Assembly (NCBI GenBank): GCA_002633005.1
Contig: NMRA01001417.1
Span: 1-21,118, forward strand
Origin: Phoronis australis
Lineage: Eukaryota; Phoronida; Phoronidae
Length of the DNA: 21,118 nt
Direction of reading: 5' to 3'
In this document: piece by piece, positions 10,292 to 20,456 of the stretch
Numbering within the stretch: the stretch's first letter is position 1
How the letters are laid out: every line of letters begins with the position of its first letter
Position numbers and translations under genes: made by a program
The notes under the pieces: generated by a model
Told to the model about the DNA's origin: nothing
The model's database searches: none
What the model saw: the letters and a program-made list of their open reading frames with translations, nothing else

Positions 10292-13200
10292 GTCTTTCAA
10301 CGATTGGTCGTTCGTCAATCAGCGCACTACCCATCAAGACTTTGTCCTACCCCGATAAACCGAGAATTTTACGGAGATTCCGCCTCTTCACTTCGAAAAT
10401 CTATAACGGAAAATTAACCGTTGAAAATCGATGGCCCTCCGTTCCTAGGTCCTCTGGCCCTCCTTTAGCAAAGGAACAGAAGTAAACTTGACTTTCAACG
10501 GTTGGGTTTTCGTCAATCGGCGTAAAACCCGCACGACTTTGCACTACCTCGAAAAACTGAGAATTTTACTGAGATTCCGCCTCCTCACTTCAAACGTCTA
10601 TTGCCGGAAAACTAGCCGTTGAAAATCGATGCCCCTCCGTTCCTGGGGCCTCTGGCCATTCCTCAGTAAAGGAAAATAAAAATAATTGACTTTCAACAGT
10701 GAAGTTTTCGTCAATCGGCGAAAAACCGCGCACGACTTTGCCCTACCTCGAAAAACCGAGAATTTTTCTGAGATTCCGCCTCCTCACTTCAAACGTCTAT
10801 TGCCGGAAAACTAACCGTTGAAAATCGCTGCCCTTCCGTTCATAGGGTCTCTGCCCCTCCCCCAGTAAAAGAAAATAAAAAAATTGTCGTTCAACTGTTG
10901 GGATTTCGTCAATCGGCGCAAAACCCGCACCACTTTGCCCTACCTCGAAAAACCGAGACTTTTTATCGAGAATCCGTCTCTTCATTCCAAACGTCTATTG
11001 CCGGAAAACTAACCGTTGAAAATCGATGCCCCTCCGTTCCTAGATTCTCTGGCCCTCCCTTAGTAAAGGAACAGAAATATACTTGACTTTCAACGGTTGG
11101 GTTTTTGTCAATCGGCGCAAAACCCGCACCACTTTGCACTACCTCGAAAAACCGAGAATTTTACAAAGATTCCGCCTCCTCAGTCCAAACGTCTATTGCC
11201 AGAAATCTAACTGTTGAAAATCGATGCCCCTCCGTTCCTAGGGCCTCTAGCCATTCCTCAGTAAAGGAAAAGAAAAATAATTGACTTTCAACGTGAAGTT
11301 TTTGTCAATCGGCGAAAAACCGCACACGACTTTGCCCTACCTCGAAAAACCGAGAATTTTTCTAAGATTCCGCCTCCTCACTTCAAACGTCTATTGCCGG
11401 GAAACTAACCGTTAAAAATCGCTGCCCCTCCGTTCCTAGGTTCTCTGCCCCTCCACCAGTAAACGAAAAGAAAAAAAATGTCTTTCAACGGTTGGGTGTT
11501 CGTCAATCAGCGTACTATCCAGCACGACTTTGACCTACCATGAAAAACCGAGAATTTTACGGAGATTCCGCCTCTTCACTTCAAACGTCTATTGCCGGAA
11601 AATTAAGCACTGAAAATCGATGCCCCTCCGTTCCTAGGTTCTCTGGCCCTCCCTTAGTAAGGGAACAGAAACAAATTTGACTGTCAAGGGTTGGGTTTTC
11701 GTCAATCGGCGCAAAACCCGCATGACTTTGCACTACCTCGACAAACCGAGAATTTTACGGAGATTCCGCCTCCTCAGTTCAAGCGTCTATTGCCGGAAAA
11801 CTAACCATTGAAAATCGATGCCCCTCCGTTCCTAGGTTCTCTGTCCCTCCCCCAATAAAGGAAAGGAAACAAAAAAAGGCTTTCAACGTTTGGGTGTTCG
11901 TCAATCAGCGCAATACCCAGCACGACTTTGCCCTACCCCGATAAACTGAGAACTTTACGGAGATTCCGCCTCTTCACTTCAAACGTCTATTGCCGGAAAA
12001 TTAATCGTTGAAAATCGATGCCCCTCCCTTCCTAGGTTCTCTGGTCCTCCTTTAGCAAAGGAACAGAAATAAACCTGACTTTCAACGGTTGGGTTTTCGT
12101 CAATCGGCGCAAAACCCGCACCACTTTGCCTACCTCGAAAAACCGAGAATTTTACGGGGATTCCGCCTCCTCACTCCGAACGCCTATGGCCAGAAGACTA
12201 ACCGTTGAAAATCGATGCCTCTCCATTCCTAGGTTATCTGGCCCTCCCCAAATAAAGGAAAGGAAAAAATGTCTTTCAACGGTTGGGAGTTCGTCAATCA
12301 GCGTACTACCCAGCACGACTTTGCCCTACCCCGATAAACCGAGAATTTTACGTAGATTCCGCCTCTTCACTTTAAACGTCTATTGCCGGAAAATTAACAG
12401 TTGAAAATCGATGCCCCACCGTTCCTAGGTCCTCTGGTCATCTCTTAGTAAAGAAATAGAAATAAACTTGACTTTCATCGGTTGGTTTTTTGTCAATCGG
12501 CGCAAAACCCGCACCACTTTGCCATACCTCGAAAAAGCGAGAATTTTACAGAGATTCCGCCTCCTCAATCCAAACGTCTATTGCCTGAAATCTAGCCGTT
12601 GAAAATCGATGCCCCTCCGTTCCTAGGGCCTCTGGCCATTCCTCAGTAAGGGAAAAGAAAAATAATTGACTTTCAACGTGAAGTTTTCGTTAATCGGCGA
12701 AAAACCGCGCACGACTTTGCCCTACCTCGAAAAACCGAGAATTTTTCGGAGATTCCGCCTCTTCACTTCAAACGTCTATTGCCGGAAAATTAACCGTTGG
12801 AAATCGAGGCCCTCCGTTCCTAGGTTCTCTGGTCCTCCGTTATCAAAGTAACAGAAATAAAAATGATTTTCAACGGTTGGCTTTTCGTCAATCGGCGCAA
12901 AACCCGCACGACTTTGCACTACCTCGAAAAACCGAGAATTTTACGGAGATTCCGCCTCCTCATTTCAAACGTCTATTTCCGAAAAACTAACCGTTGAAAA
13001 TCGATGCCCCTCCTTTCCTAGATCCACTGGCCATTCCTCAGTAGAAGAAAAGAAAAATAATTGACTTTCAACGTTTACGTTTTCGTCAATCGGCGAAAAG
13101 CCGCGCACGACTTTGCCCTAACTCGAAAAACCTAGAGTTTTACGGAGATTCCGCCTCCTCACTTCAAACGTTAATTTCCGGAAAACTAACCGTTGAAAAT

Positions 13201-13568
13201 CGATGCCCCTCTGTTCCTAGGCACTCTGGCCCTTCGCCAATAAACGAAAAGAAAAGAAATATCTTTCAACGGTTGGATTTTCGTCAGTCGGCGCAAAACC
13301 CGCACCACTTTGCCCTACCTCGAAAAACCGAGAATTTTACGGAGATTCCGCCTCCTCACTCCAAACGTCTATTGCCGAAAAACTAACCGTTGAAAATCGA
13401 TGCCCCTCCGTTCCTTGGTTCTCTGGCCATTCTTCAGTTCAGAAAAAGAAAAATAATGGACTTTCAACGGTTAAATTTTCGTCAACCGGCGAAAAACCGC
13501 GCACGACTTTGCCCTACCTCGAAAAACGGAGAATTTTTCGGAGATTCCGCCTCCTCACTTCAAACGTC

Positions 13569-13640
13569 TATTGCCTGAAATTTAAGCGTTGAAAATCGAT
13601 GCTTTATTGCCGGAAAACTAACCGTTGAAAATCAATGCCC
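13569..13640 (+). repeat. 36-bp slippage duplication at the domain boundary
   Basis: TATTGCC plus the following GTTGAAAATCGATGC segment (13569-13604) is repeated at once as 13605-13640 (TATTGCCGG ... GTTGAAAATCAATGC). This makes the anchor step 235 bp instead of about 199. The copies differ at several bases (CTGAAATTTAAGC versus CGGAAAACTAACC), so it joins two different monomers out of register rather than being a fresh duplication. It coincides with the change from left-domain to right-domain monomers. Confidence 0.8.
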
Positions 13641-15762
13641 CTCCGATCCTATGTCCTCTGGCCCTCCCCCATTAAAGGAATGGAAAAAAACTTGACTTTC
13701 TACGTTGGGTTTTCGTCAATCGGTGCAAAACTCCCTACGATTTTGCCCACCACGAAAAACCGAGAGTTTTACAGAGATTCCGCGTCCTCAATTCAAATGC
13801 CTATTACCGGAAAACTAAAAGTTGAGAAACGATGCCCCTCCGTTCCTAGGTCCTCTGGCCAACCCTCAGTAGAGGAAAAGAAAAATGTTTGGCTTTTGAC
13901 GTTTCAGTTTTCGTCAATTGGAGCAAAACCCCACACAACATTGCCCAACCCCGAAAAACCGAGAGTTTTACGGAGATTCCGTTTCCTCTATTAAAACGTC
14001 TATTGCCGGAAAACTAACCGTTGAAAATCGATGCTCCTCCGTTCCTAGGTCTCCCGGCCCTTTCTCAGTAAAGGAAAAGAAAAAAATTCGACTTTCAGCG
14101 CTTGGGTTTTCGTCAATCGGCGGAAAAGACTGGACAATTTTGCCCTTCCCAGAAAAAAACTGGAATTTTATGGGGATTCCGCTTCCTCACTTCAAATATC
14201 TATTGCAGGAAAACCAACCGTTGAAAATCAATGCCCCTCCGTTCCTAGGTCCTCTGGCCTTCCGTCAGTAGAGTGAAAGAAAAAAATCGACTTTCAACGG
14301 TTGGGTCTTCGTCAATCGGCGCAATACCTCGCTCGACCTTGCCCTACCACGAGAAAACGAGTTTTACGGAGATTCCGCCTCCTCATTTCAAACGTTTGTT
14401 GCCGGACAACTAACCGTTGAAAATCAATGCCACTCCATTCCTAGGTCTTCTGCCCCTCCCTCAGTATAGGAAAAGAAAAAAAAACGACTTTCAAGGGTTG
14501 GGTTTTCGTCAATCGGCGCAAGACCCCGCACGACCTTACCCTACAACGAAAAACCGAGAATTTTAAGGAGATTCCGTCTCCTCAATTCAAACGTCTATTC
14601 ATGGAAAAATATCCATTGAAAATCAACGCCTGCCCGTTCCTAGTTTGTCTGGCCTTTGTCAGTAGAGAAACAGAAAAAAATGACTTTCAACGGTTGGGTT
14701 TTCGTCAATCAGCGTTGTAGCGCGCATGACTTTGCCCCACCTCGAAAAACCGAGAATTTTACGGATATTCCGCCTCCTCAACTCAAACGTCTATTGCCGG
14801 AAAAATAACCGTTCAAAATCTATGCTCCTCCGTTCCTAGGTCTCCCGGCCCTTTCTCAGTAAAGGAAAAGAAAAAAACTTGACTTTCAATGGTTAAGTTT
14901 TCGTCAATTCGCGCAAAACCGCGCACGACTTTGCCCTACCCCGAAAAACCGAGAATTTTACGCAGATTCCGCCTCCTCAATACAAACGTCTCTTGCCAGA
15001 AAACTAAACTTTGAAAATCGATGCTCCTCCGTTCCTAGGTCCCCCGGCCCTTTCTAAGTAAAGGAAAAGAAAAAAAAAATGACTTTCAACGGTTGGATTT
15101 TCGCCAATCGGCGCAAAATCGCGCACGACTATGTCCTACCTTAAAAAACCGAGAATTTTACGGAGATTCCGAATCCTCAATTCAAACGTCTATTGCCGGA
15201 AAACTAACAGTTAAAAATAGATGCCCCTTCTTTTCCTAGGTCCTCTGTCCCTCCCTCCGTAGAGGAAAAGAAAAAAAAATGACTTTCAACGGTTGGGTTT
15301 TCGTCAATCGGCGAAAAACACCGCACGACTTTGCCCTACCCCGAAAAACCGAGAATTTTACGGAGATTCCGCCTCCTCAATTCAAACGTCTATTACCGAA
15401 AAACTAACAGCTGAAAATCGGTTCCCCTCCGTTGCTAGATCCTCTGGTTTTCCTTCAGTGGAGACAAAGAAAAAAAATGACTTTCAACAGTTGGGTTTTC
15501 GTCAATCGGCGAAAAACCCCGCACAACTTTGCCCTACCTCGAAAAACCGAGAATTTTACGGAGATTCCGCCTCCTCACTTCAAACGTCTATGGCCGGAAA
15601 ACTAACCGTTGGAAATCGATGCCCCTCCGTTCCTAGGTCCTCTGGTCAACGCTCAGTAGAGAAAAAGAAAAAAAATGACTTTACTTTCCAATGTTGGGTT
15701 TTCGTCACTCGGCGAAAAACCCCGCACAACTTTGCGCTACCTCGAAAAACCGAGAATTTTAA

Positions 15763-15956
15763 GGAGATTCCGCCTCCTCAATTCAAACGTCTATTGCCGG
15801 AAAACTAACCGTTGAAAATCGATGCCCCTCCGTTCCTAGGTCCTCTGGCCAACACTCAGTAGACAAAAAGAAAACAAATGACTTTCCAAGGTTGGGTTTT
15901 CGTGAGTCGGCGCAAAACCCCACACAACATTGCCCAACCCCCAAAAACCGGAAATT
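15763..15956 (+). repeat. First copy of a 194-bp perfect duplication
   Basis: This stretch is identical base for base, by my reading, to 17349-17542 (offset 1586 bp, eight monomers). It includes the rare variants GCCAACACTCAGTAGAC, CTTTCCAAGGTTGGG, CGTGAGTCGGCGC and CACACAACATTGCCC. Other monomer pairs in this domain differ at many sites, so a perfect match stands out. Confidence 0.85.
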
Positions 15957-16079
15957 TTACGGAGATTCCGCCTCCTCAATTCAAACGTCTATTGCCGGAA
16001 AAATAACCGTTGAAAATCGATGCCCCTCGGTTCCTAGGGCCTTTGGCCCTTCCTCAGTAACCGAAAAGAAAAATAACTT

Positions 16080-17070
16080 GACTTTGAGCGTTTGTGTTTT
16101 CGTCAGTCGGCGCAAAACCCCGCACAACTTTGCCCTACCACGAAAAACCGAGTATTTTACGGAGATTCCACCTAATCATTTCAAACGTCTATTGCCGGAA
16201 AACTAACCGTTGAAAATTAATGCTCCTCCGTCCCTGGGTCATCTATCCCTCCCTCAGTAGTGGAAAAGAAAAAAAAATGACTTTCAACGGTTGGGTTTTT
16301 GTCAATCGGCGCAATACCAAGCACGACTTTGCCCTACCCAGAAAAAACGAGTATTTACCTTGATTCCGCCTAATCAATTCAAAACTGTATTGCCGGAAAA
16401 ATAACGGTTGAAATTCGATGCCACTCCGTTCCTAGGTGCTCTGGCCCTCCCCCAGTTAATTAAAAGAAAAAAAAAACTTGAATTTCAGTTGTTGGGTTTT
16501 CGCCAAACGGCGCAAAACCCCTCACAACTTTGCCCTAACATGAAAACCCGAGAATTTTACGGAGATTCCGCCTCCTCATTTCAAATGTCTACTGCAGGAA
16601 AGCTTACCGTTGAAAATCGATGCCCCTCCGTGCTTAGGTCCTCTGGCCGTCCCTCAGTAGAGGGAAAGAAAAAAAATGACTTTGAACTTTGGGTTTTCTT
16701 CAATTGGCGCCAAACCTCGCACGACTTTGCCCTACCCGGAAAAAACGAGTATTTTACGGAGATTCCGCCTCTTCATTTCAAAAATCTATTGCCGGAAAAA
16801 AACGTTGAAAATCGATGCCCCTCCGTTCCCAGGTGCTCTGGCCCTCCCCCAGTAAAGGAAAAGAAAAAACTTGACTTTCAACGGTTGGGTTTTCGTCAAT
16901 CGGCGCAAAAACCCGTAGGAATTTGTGCTACCCCAAAAAACCGAGAATTTTAGGGGGGTTCCGCCTCTTCAATTCAAACGTCTATTACCGGTTAACTAAC
17001 AGTTAGAAATCGATGCCCCTCCGTTCCTAGATCCTCTGGCCCTCCATCGGTAGAGTAAAAGAAAATAAAT
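16080..17070 (+). repeat. Block of five monomers with a diverged partner at 17771-18564
   Basis: Monomers 16080, 16279, 16480 and 16873 match 17771, 17970, 18172 and 18367. Shared variants include TTAATGCTCCTCCGTCCC, ATTCCGCCTAATCAATTC, TCAAAACTGTATTGCCGG, CTAGGTGCTCTGG, TTAAAAGAAAAAAAAAACTTG and TATTACCGGTTAACTAAC. The offset drops from 1692 to 1494 bp between the third and fourth pairs, so the monomer at 16678 has no partner in the second block. Confidence 0.75.
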
Positions 17071-17348
17071 GACTTTCAACGGTTGGATTATCGTCAATCG
17101 GTGCCTAACTCCGCACAACTTTGCCCTACCTCGAAAAACCGAGAATTTTACGGAGATTCCGTCTCCTCAATTCAAACGGCTATTGATGGAAAAGTATCGG
17201 TTGAAAATCAATGCCCCTCCGTTCGCAAGTTGTCTGGCCCTCTCTCAGTAGAGAAACAGAAAATAATGACTTTCAACGGTTGGTTTTTTGTCGATCAGCG
17301 TAGTACCGCGACTGACTTTGCCCCACTTCGAAAAAAGGAGAATATTAC

Positions 17349-17542
17349 GGAGATTCCGCCTCCTCAATTCAAACGTCTATTGCCGGAAAACTAACCGTTG
17401 AAAATCGATGCCCCTCCGTTCCTAGGTCCTCTGGCCAACACTCAGTAGACAAAAAGAAAACAAATGACTTTCCAAGGTTGGGTTTTCGTGAGTCGGCGCA
17501 AAACCCCACACAACATTGCCCAACCCCCAAAAACCGGAAATT
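17349..17542 (+). repeat. Second copy of the 194-bp perfect duplication, ending at an N
   Basis: Identical to 15763-15956 and ends exactly at the N at 17543. Just upstream (17239-17348) the similarity to the matching upstream region is lost. The switch must lie in or before the well-conserved GGAGATTCCGCC segment, so the true breakpoint cannot be placed to the base. Confidence 0.85.
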
Positions 17543-17543
17543 N
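17543..17543. other. Single N: probable assembly gap
   Basis: The monomer starting at 17466 is cut off at the N, and the next anchor is only 107 bp on (17573), so about 90 bp of expected monomer is missing. Sequence after the N (from 17544) resembles 17239 onward at a 305-bp offset, which is not a multiple of the monomer. A gap of unknown true size written as one N fits best. Confidence 0.85.
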
Positions 17544-17770
17544 CCTCTCTCAGTAGAGAAACAGAAAATAATGACTTTCAACGGTTGGGTTTTTGTCGAT
17601 CAGCGTAGTTCCGCGACTGACTTTGCCCCACTTCGAAAAACCGAGAATTTTACGGAGATTGCGCCTCCTCAATTCAAACGTCTATTGCCGGAAAAATAAC
17701 CGTTGCAAATCGATGCCCCTCTGTTCCTAGGTCCTCTGGCCATCCCTAGTAGAGGAAAAGAAAACAAAAT

Positions 17771-18564
17771 GGCTTTAAAAGTTTGGGTTTTCGTCAATCG
17801 GTGCAAAACCCCGCACAACTTTGCCCTACCCCGAAAAGCCGAGTATTTTAAGGAGATTCCGCCTAATCAATACAAAATTCTATTGCCGGAAAATTAACCG
17901 TTGAAAATTAATGCTCCTCCGTCCCTAGGTCATCTGTCCCTCCCTCAGTAGTGGACAAGAAAAAAAATCGACTTTCATCGGTTGGGCTTTTGTCAATCGG
18001 CGCAATACCCCGCACGACTTTGCCCTACCCAGAAAAAACGAGTACTTTACGTTGATTCCGCCTAATCAATTCAAAACTGTATTGCCGGAAAAATAACAGT
18101 TGAAATTCGATTCCCCTCCGTTCCTAGGTGCTCTGGTCTTCCTCCAGTAAATTAAAAGAAAAAAAAAACTTGACTTTCAATGGTTGGGTTTTCGCCAATC
18201 GGCCCAAAACCCCGCACGACTTTGCCCTAACCCGAAAAACCGAGTATTTTACGGAGATTCCGCCTAATCAATTCAAAAATCTATTGCCGGAAAAAAAGTT
18301 GAAAATCGATGCAGCTCCGTTCCCCGGTGCTCTAGCCCTGTCCCAGTAAAGGAAAAGAAAAAACTTGACTTTCAACGGTTGGGTTTTCGTCAATCGGCGC
18401 AAAACCCCGTACGACTTTGCCCTACCCCGAAAAACCGAGAATTTTACGGAGATTACGCCTCCTCAATTCAAACGTCTATTACCGGTTAACTAACCGTTGA
18501 AAATCGATGCCCCTCCGTTCCTAGGTGCTCTGGCCCTCCCCCAGTAAGGGAAAAGAAAAAACGT
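17771..18564 (+). repeat. Partner block (four monomers) of 16080-17070
   Basis: See 16080-17070. It contains four monomers where the partner has five, so either one monomer was lost here or gained there. Together with the perfect copy at 17349-17542 it suggests a higher-order unit of about eight monomers (1586 bp) in this part of the array. Confidence 0.72.
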
Positions 18565-20050
18565 GACTTTTAAGGTAGGGTTTTCGTCAGTTGGGGCAAA
18601 ACCACGCACGACTGTGCCCTACCCCGAAAAACTTAGAATCTTACGGAGATTCCGCCTCCTCATTTCAAACGTCTATTGCTGGAAAACTAACCATTAAAAA
18701 ACAATGCCCCCCGTTCCTTGGTCCTCTGGCCCTCTCTCAGTAGAGAAACAGAAACATATTTGACTTCCAGCAGTTGGGTTTTCGCTAATCGGCATAAAAC
18801 TCCGCACGACTTTGCCCTACCCCGTAAGAACGATTATTTTGCGGATATTCCGCCTCCTCACTTCAAACTTCTATGTTTGGAAAACTAACCGTTGAAAATC
18901 GATGCCCCTCCGTTCCTAGGTCCTCTGGCCCTCCCTCAAAAGTGGAAAAGCAAAGAATCGACTTTCAACCTTTAGTTTTTTGTCAATCGGCGCAAAACCC
19001 CGCACGACTTTGCCCTACCCCGAAAAACCGGGAATTTTACGGAGATTCCGCCTCCTCATTTCAAACGTCTATTGCTGGAAAACTAACGACTAAAAAGCAA
19101 TGCCTCTCCGTTCCTAGGTCCTCAGGCCCTCCCTGAGTAGAGGAGAAGAACACATTTTGACTTTAAACGGTTGGGTTTTCGTCAATCGGCGCAAAAGCCC
19201 GCTCAACTTTGCCCTACCCTGAAAAACCGAGAATTTTACGGAGATTCAGCCTCTTCAATTCTAACGTTTATTGCCCGGAAAACTAAGTGTTGAAAATCGA
19301 TTCCCCTCCGTTCCTACTGTAAGTCCTCTGGCATTCTCTCAGTAGAGGGGAAGAAAAAATGTCGAATTTCAACGGTTGGATTGTCGTAAGTCAACGCAGA
19401 ACCCTGCACGTCTTTCCCATACCCCGAAAAACCGAGTATTTTAAAGCCATTCCGCCTGCTCACCTCAAAAGTTTATTGCCGGAAAACTAACCTTTGGAAA
19501 TCGATGCCCCTCCTTTCCTCGGTCCTCTGGTCCTCCCTCAGTATTGGAAGAAAAAGAAATCGAGTTTCAACGGTTGGATTTTCATCAATCGGCGCATACC
19601 CCGCACGACTTTACCCTACCCCGAAAAACCGAGAATTTTACGGAGATTCCGCCTCCTCATTTCAAACGTCTATTGCCGGAAAACTAACCATTGAAAATCA
19701 ATGCTCCTCCGTTCCTAAGTCCTCTGGCCCTCTCTCAGTAGAGAAACTGAAAACAAATTAACTTTCAACGGTTGGGTTTTCAATAATCGGCGTAAAACTC
19801 CGCACGACTTTGCCCTACCCGGAAATACCGTGTATTTTACGGAGATTCCGACTCCTCAATTCCAACGTCTATGGCCGCAAAACTACATGTAATAGTTCAA
19901 AATCAGTGCCCCTGCGTTCCTAGGTCCTGTGGCCCTCCCTCAATAGAGGGAATGAAAACAAAACCGACTTTCCAAGGTTGGGTTTTCGTCAATCGGCGCA
20001 GAACCCCGCACGACCTTGCTCTACCCCGATAAACAGAGAATCTCACGGAG

Positions 20051-20456
20051 TGTGAGTGTTGGCAAGTCAGGAGGAGTTAATACCGTTTAAGAGTGCTTTA
20101 TTGAAAGACGTGAAACATTTCTTATTGACATTCTCACATTTCTTCACTGTTTCAGTTCTAAACATAAAAAACAAAATGCATGCAAACCTCACAGATACAG
20201 AAAAAATGCAAATTCGGAAATGCCAAAAACGAAAATACCATGGAAAATACCTCTGAGTATACCGCCGCTCCCTGGCTCTCCTCAGTGACGCCGAATATGC
20301 ACTGCCACAATGTGAGTCAATCGAGTCAGCACACAACAGTTCATTTTCAAATGAGGGTTAGGTCAAGTGCAAATTACATTCACTCCATTCAATCATGAAT
20401 ATACACATGGCCATAAGCCACCCGGAGTAAACAAACGTGAAGTATCTTACATGGAG
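20051..20456. mobile_element. Non-satellite insertion of about 400 bp, type unknown
   Basis: The monomer anchored at 19966 runs normally to CACGGAG (ending 20050), then about 400 bp of unrelated sequence follows, and satellite resumes at GGAGATTCCGCC (20453 onward). GGAG stands on both sides (20047-20050 and 20453-20456) and could be a 4-bp target-site duplication. An imperfect 8-bp one (array consensus TTACGGAG; left TCACGGAG, right TTACATGGAG) is also possible. The start TGTGAGTGTTGGCAAG and the end CGTGAAGTATCTTAC are not inverted repeats of each other, and I see no poly-A tail or long terminal repeat. It could be a degraded transposon, a captured genomic filler fragment from break repair, or a piece of a gene. 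Only the fact that it is foreign to the satellite is secure. Confidence 0.6.
20131..20361 (+). pseudogene. Possible gene or element fragment inside the insertion (broken frame)
   Basis: One frame runs from about 20056 to a TGA at 20254-20256, then without interruption to a TAG at 20359-20361. The part before the TGA is lysine- and arginine-rich (QIRKCQKRKYHGKYL). The part after it, VYRRSLALLSDAEYALPQCE, is less basic. Upstream, a pyrimidine-rich run ends in CTTCACTGTTTCAG at 20155, which resembles a 3' splice site, and a GTGAGT donor-like hexamer lies at 20052. I do not recognise the family. The frame is short and a chance origin is quite possible; the TGA would make it non-functional if it is gene-derived. 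Confidence 0.25.

Larger units (their letters stand above)
1..13604 (+). repeat. Satellite array, left domain (69 monomer starts, about 198 bp each)
   Basis: Head-to-tail tandem copies of one unit, all in the same orientation. Anchors include positions 11, 210, 408, 607, 996, 1195, 1394, 1593, 2172, 2778, 4158, 5348, 7129, 8516, 10490, 12470 and 13459. Most steps are 196-199 bp; short ones occur at 607-797 (190) and 1788-1974 (186, missing the CCCTACCTCG segment). Landmarks in order are GACTTTCAACGGTTGGG, TTCGTCAATCGGCG, CGACTTTGCCCTACC, CGAAAAACCGAGAATTTTAC, GGAGATTCCGCCTCCTCA, AAACGTCTATTGCCGG, AACTAACCGTTGAAAATCGA, CCTCCGTTCCTAGGT, a pyrimidine-rich run and an A-rich polypurine linker. Four subtypes can be told apart by eye. 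Most monomers carry ClaI (ATCGAT) and AvrII (CCTAGG) sites. No function is evident; satellites of this kind usually lie at centromeres, pericentromeres or subtelomeres. Confidence 0.97.
13605..20050 (+). repeat. Satellite array, right domain (more diverged monomers)
   Basis: The same monomer family and orientation continue, but copies differ more from each other and from the left domain. Common features are a linker ending in a long A run followed by TGACTTTC, the form AAAACCCCGCAC, CCCCGAAAAACCGAG in place of CCTCGAAAAACCGAG, and CAGTAGAGG in the linker. Steps range from 195 to 206 bp. Indels include a doubled ACTTT at 15677-15690 and extra bases near 19315-19320, 19361-19363 and 19885-19893. 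Local four-monomer recurrence is visible: the tail CTCCCGGCCCTTTCTCAG at about 14050 returns 791 bp later. This looks like an older or less homogenised part of the array; that age reading is inference from visible divergence, not a calculated distance. Confidence 0.95.

Noticed and set aside
1-13604. CENP-B-box-like sequence at TTCGTCAATCGGCG
   Set aside because: It has TTCG and CGG, but the spacing is two bases short of the NTTCGNNNNANNCGGGN pattern and the central A is not in place. I did not find a proper match on either strand in the consensus.
16408-16953. The longest open frame (181 codons), with similar frames at 15293-15808 and dozens of 60-146 codon frames on both strands
   Set aside because: All carry the same recurring peptide (KNREFYGDSASS, TSIAGKLTVENRCPSVP), which is simply the monomer translated. 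A 198-bp unit is 66 codons, so a frame can run through several units until a 199-bp copy shifts it. There is no conserved start, and stops fall in the A-rich linker. It is not evidence of coding.
1-20050. Regularly spaced direct repeats that could suggest a CRISPR array
   Set aside because: The whole unit is repeated with no unique spacers, and the period of about 198 bp is far longer than that of a CRISPR array.
20067-20336. Minus-strand frame of 89 codons within the insertion
   Set aside because: It overlaps the plus-strand frame, has a mixed basic and aromatic composition, and shows no motif I recognise. Length alone does not support a gene.
20051-20456. A hAT-type DNA transposon, suggested by a possible 8-bp target duplication and GTGTTGGCAAG near the left end
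   Set aside because: The right end shows no matching inverted repeat, the 8-bp duplication needs several changes, and no transposase fragment is visible. It is kept only as an insertion of unknown type.
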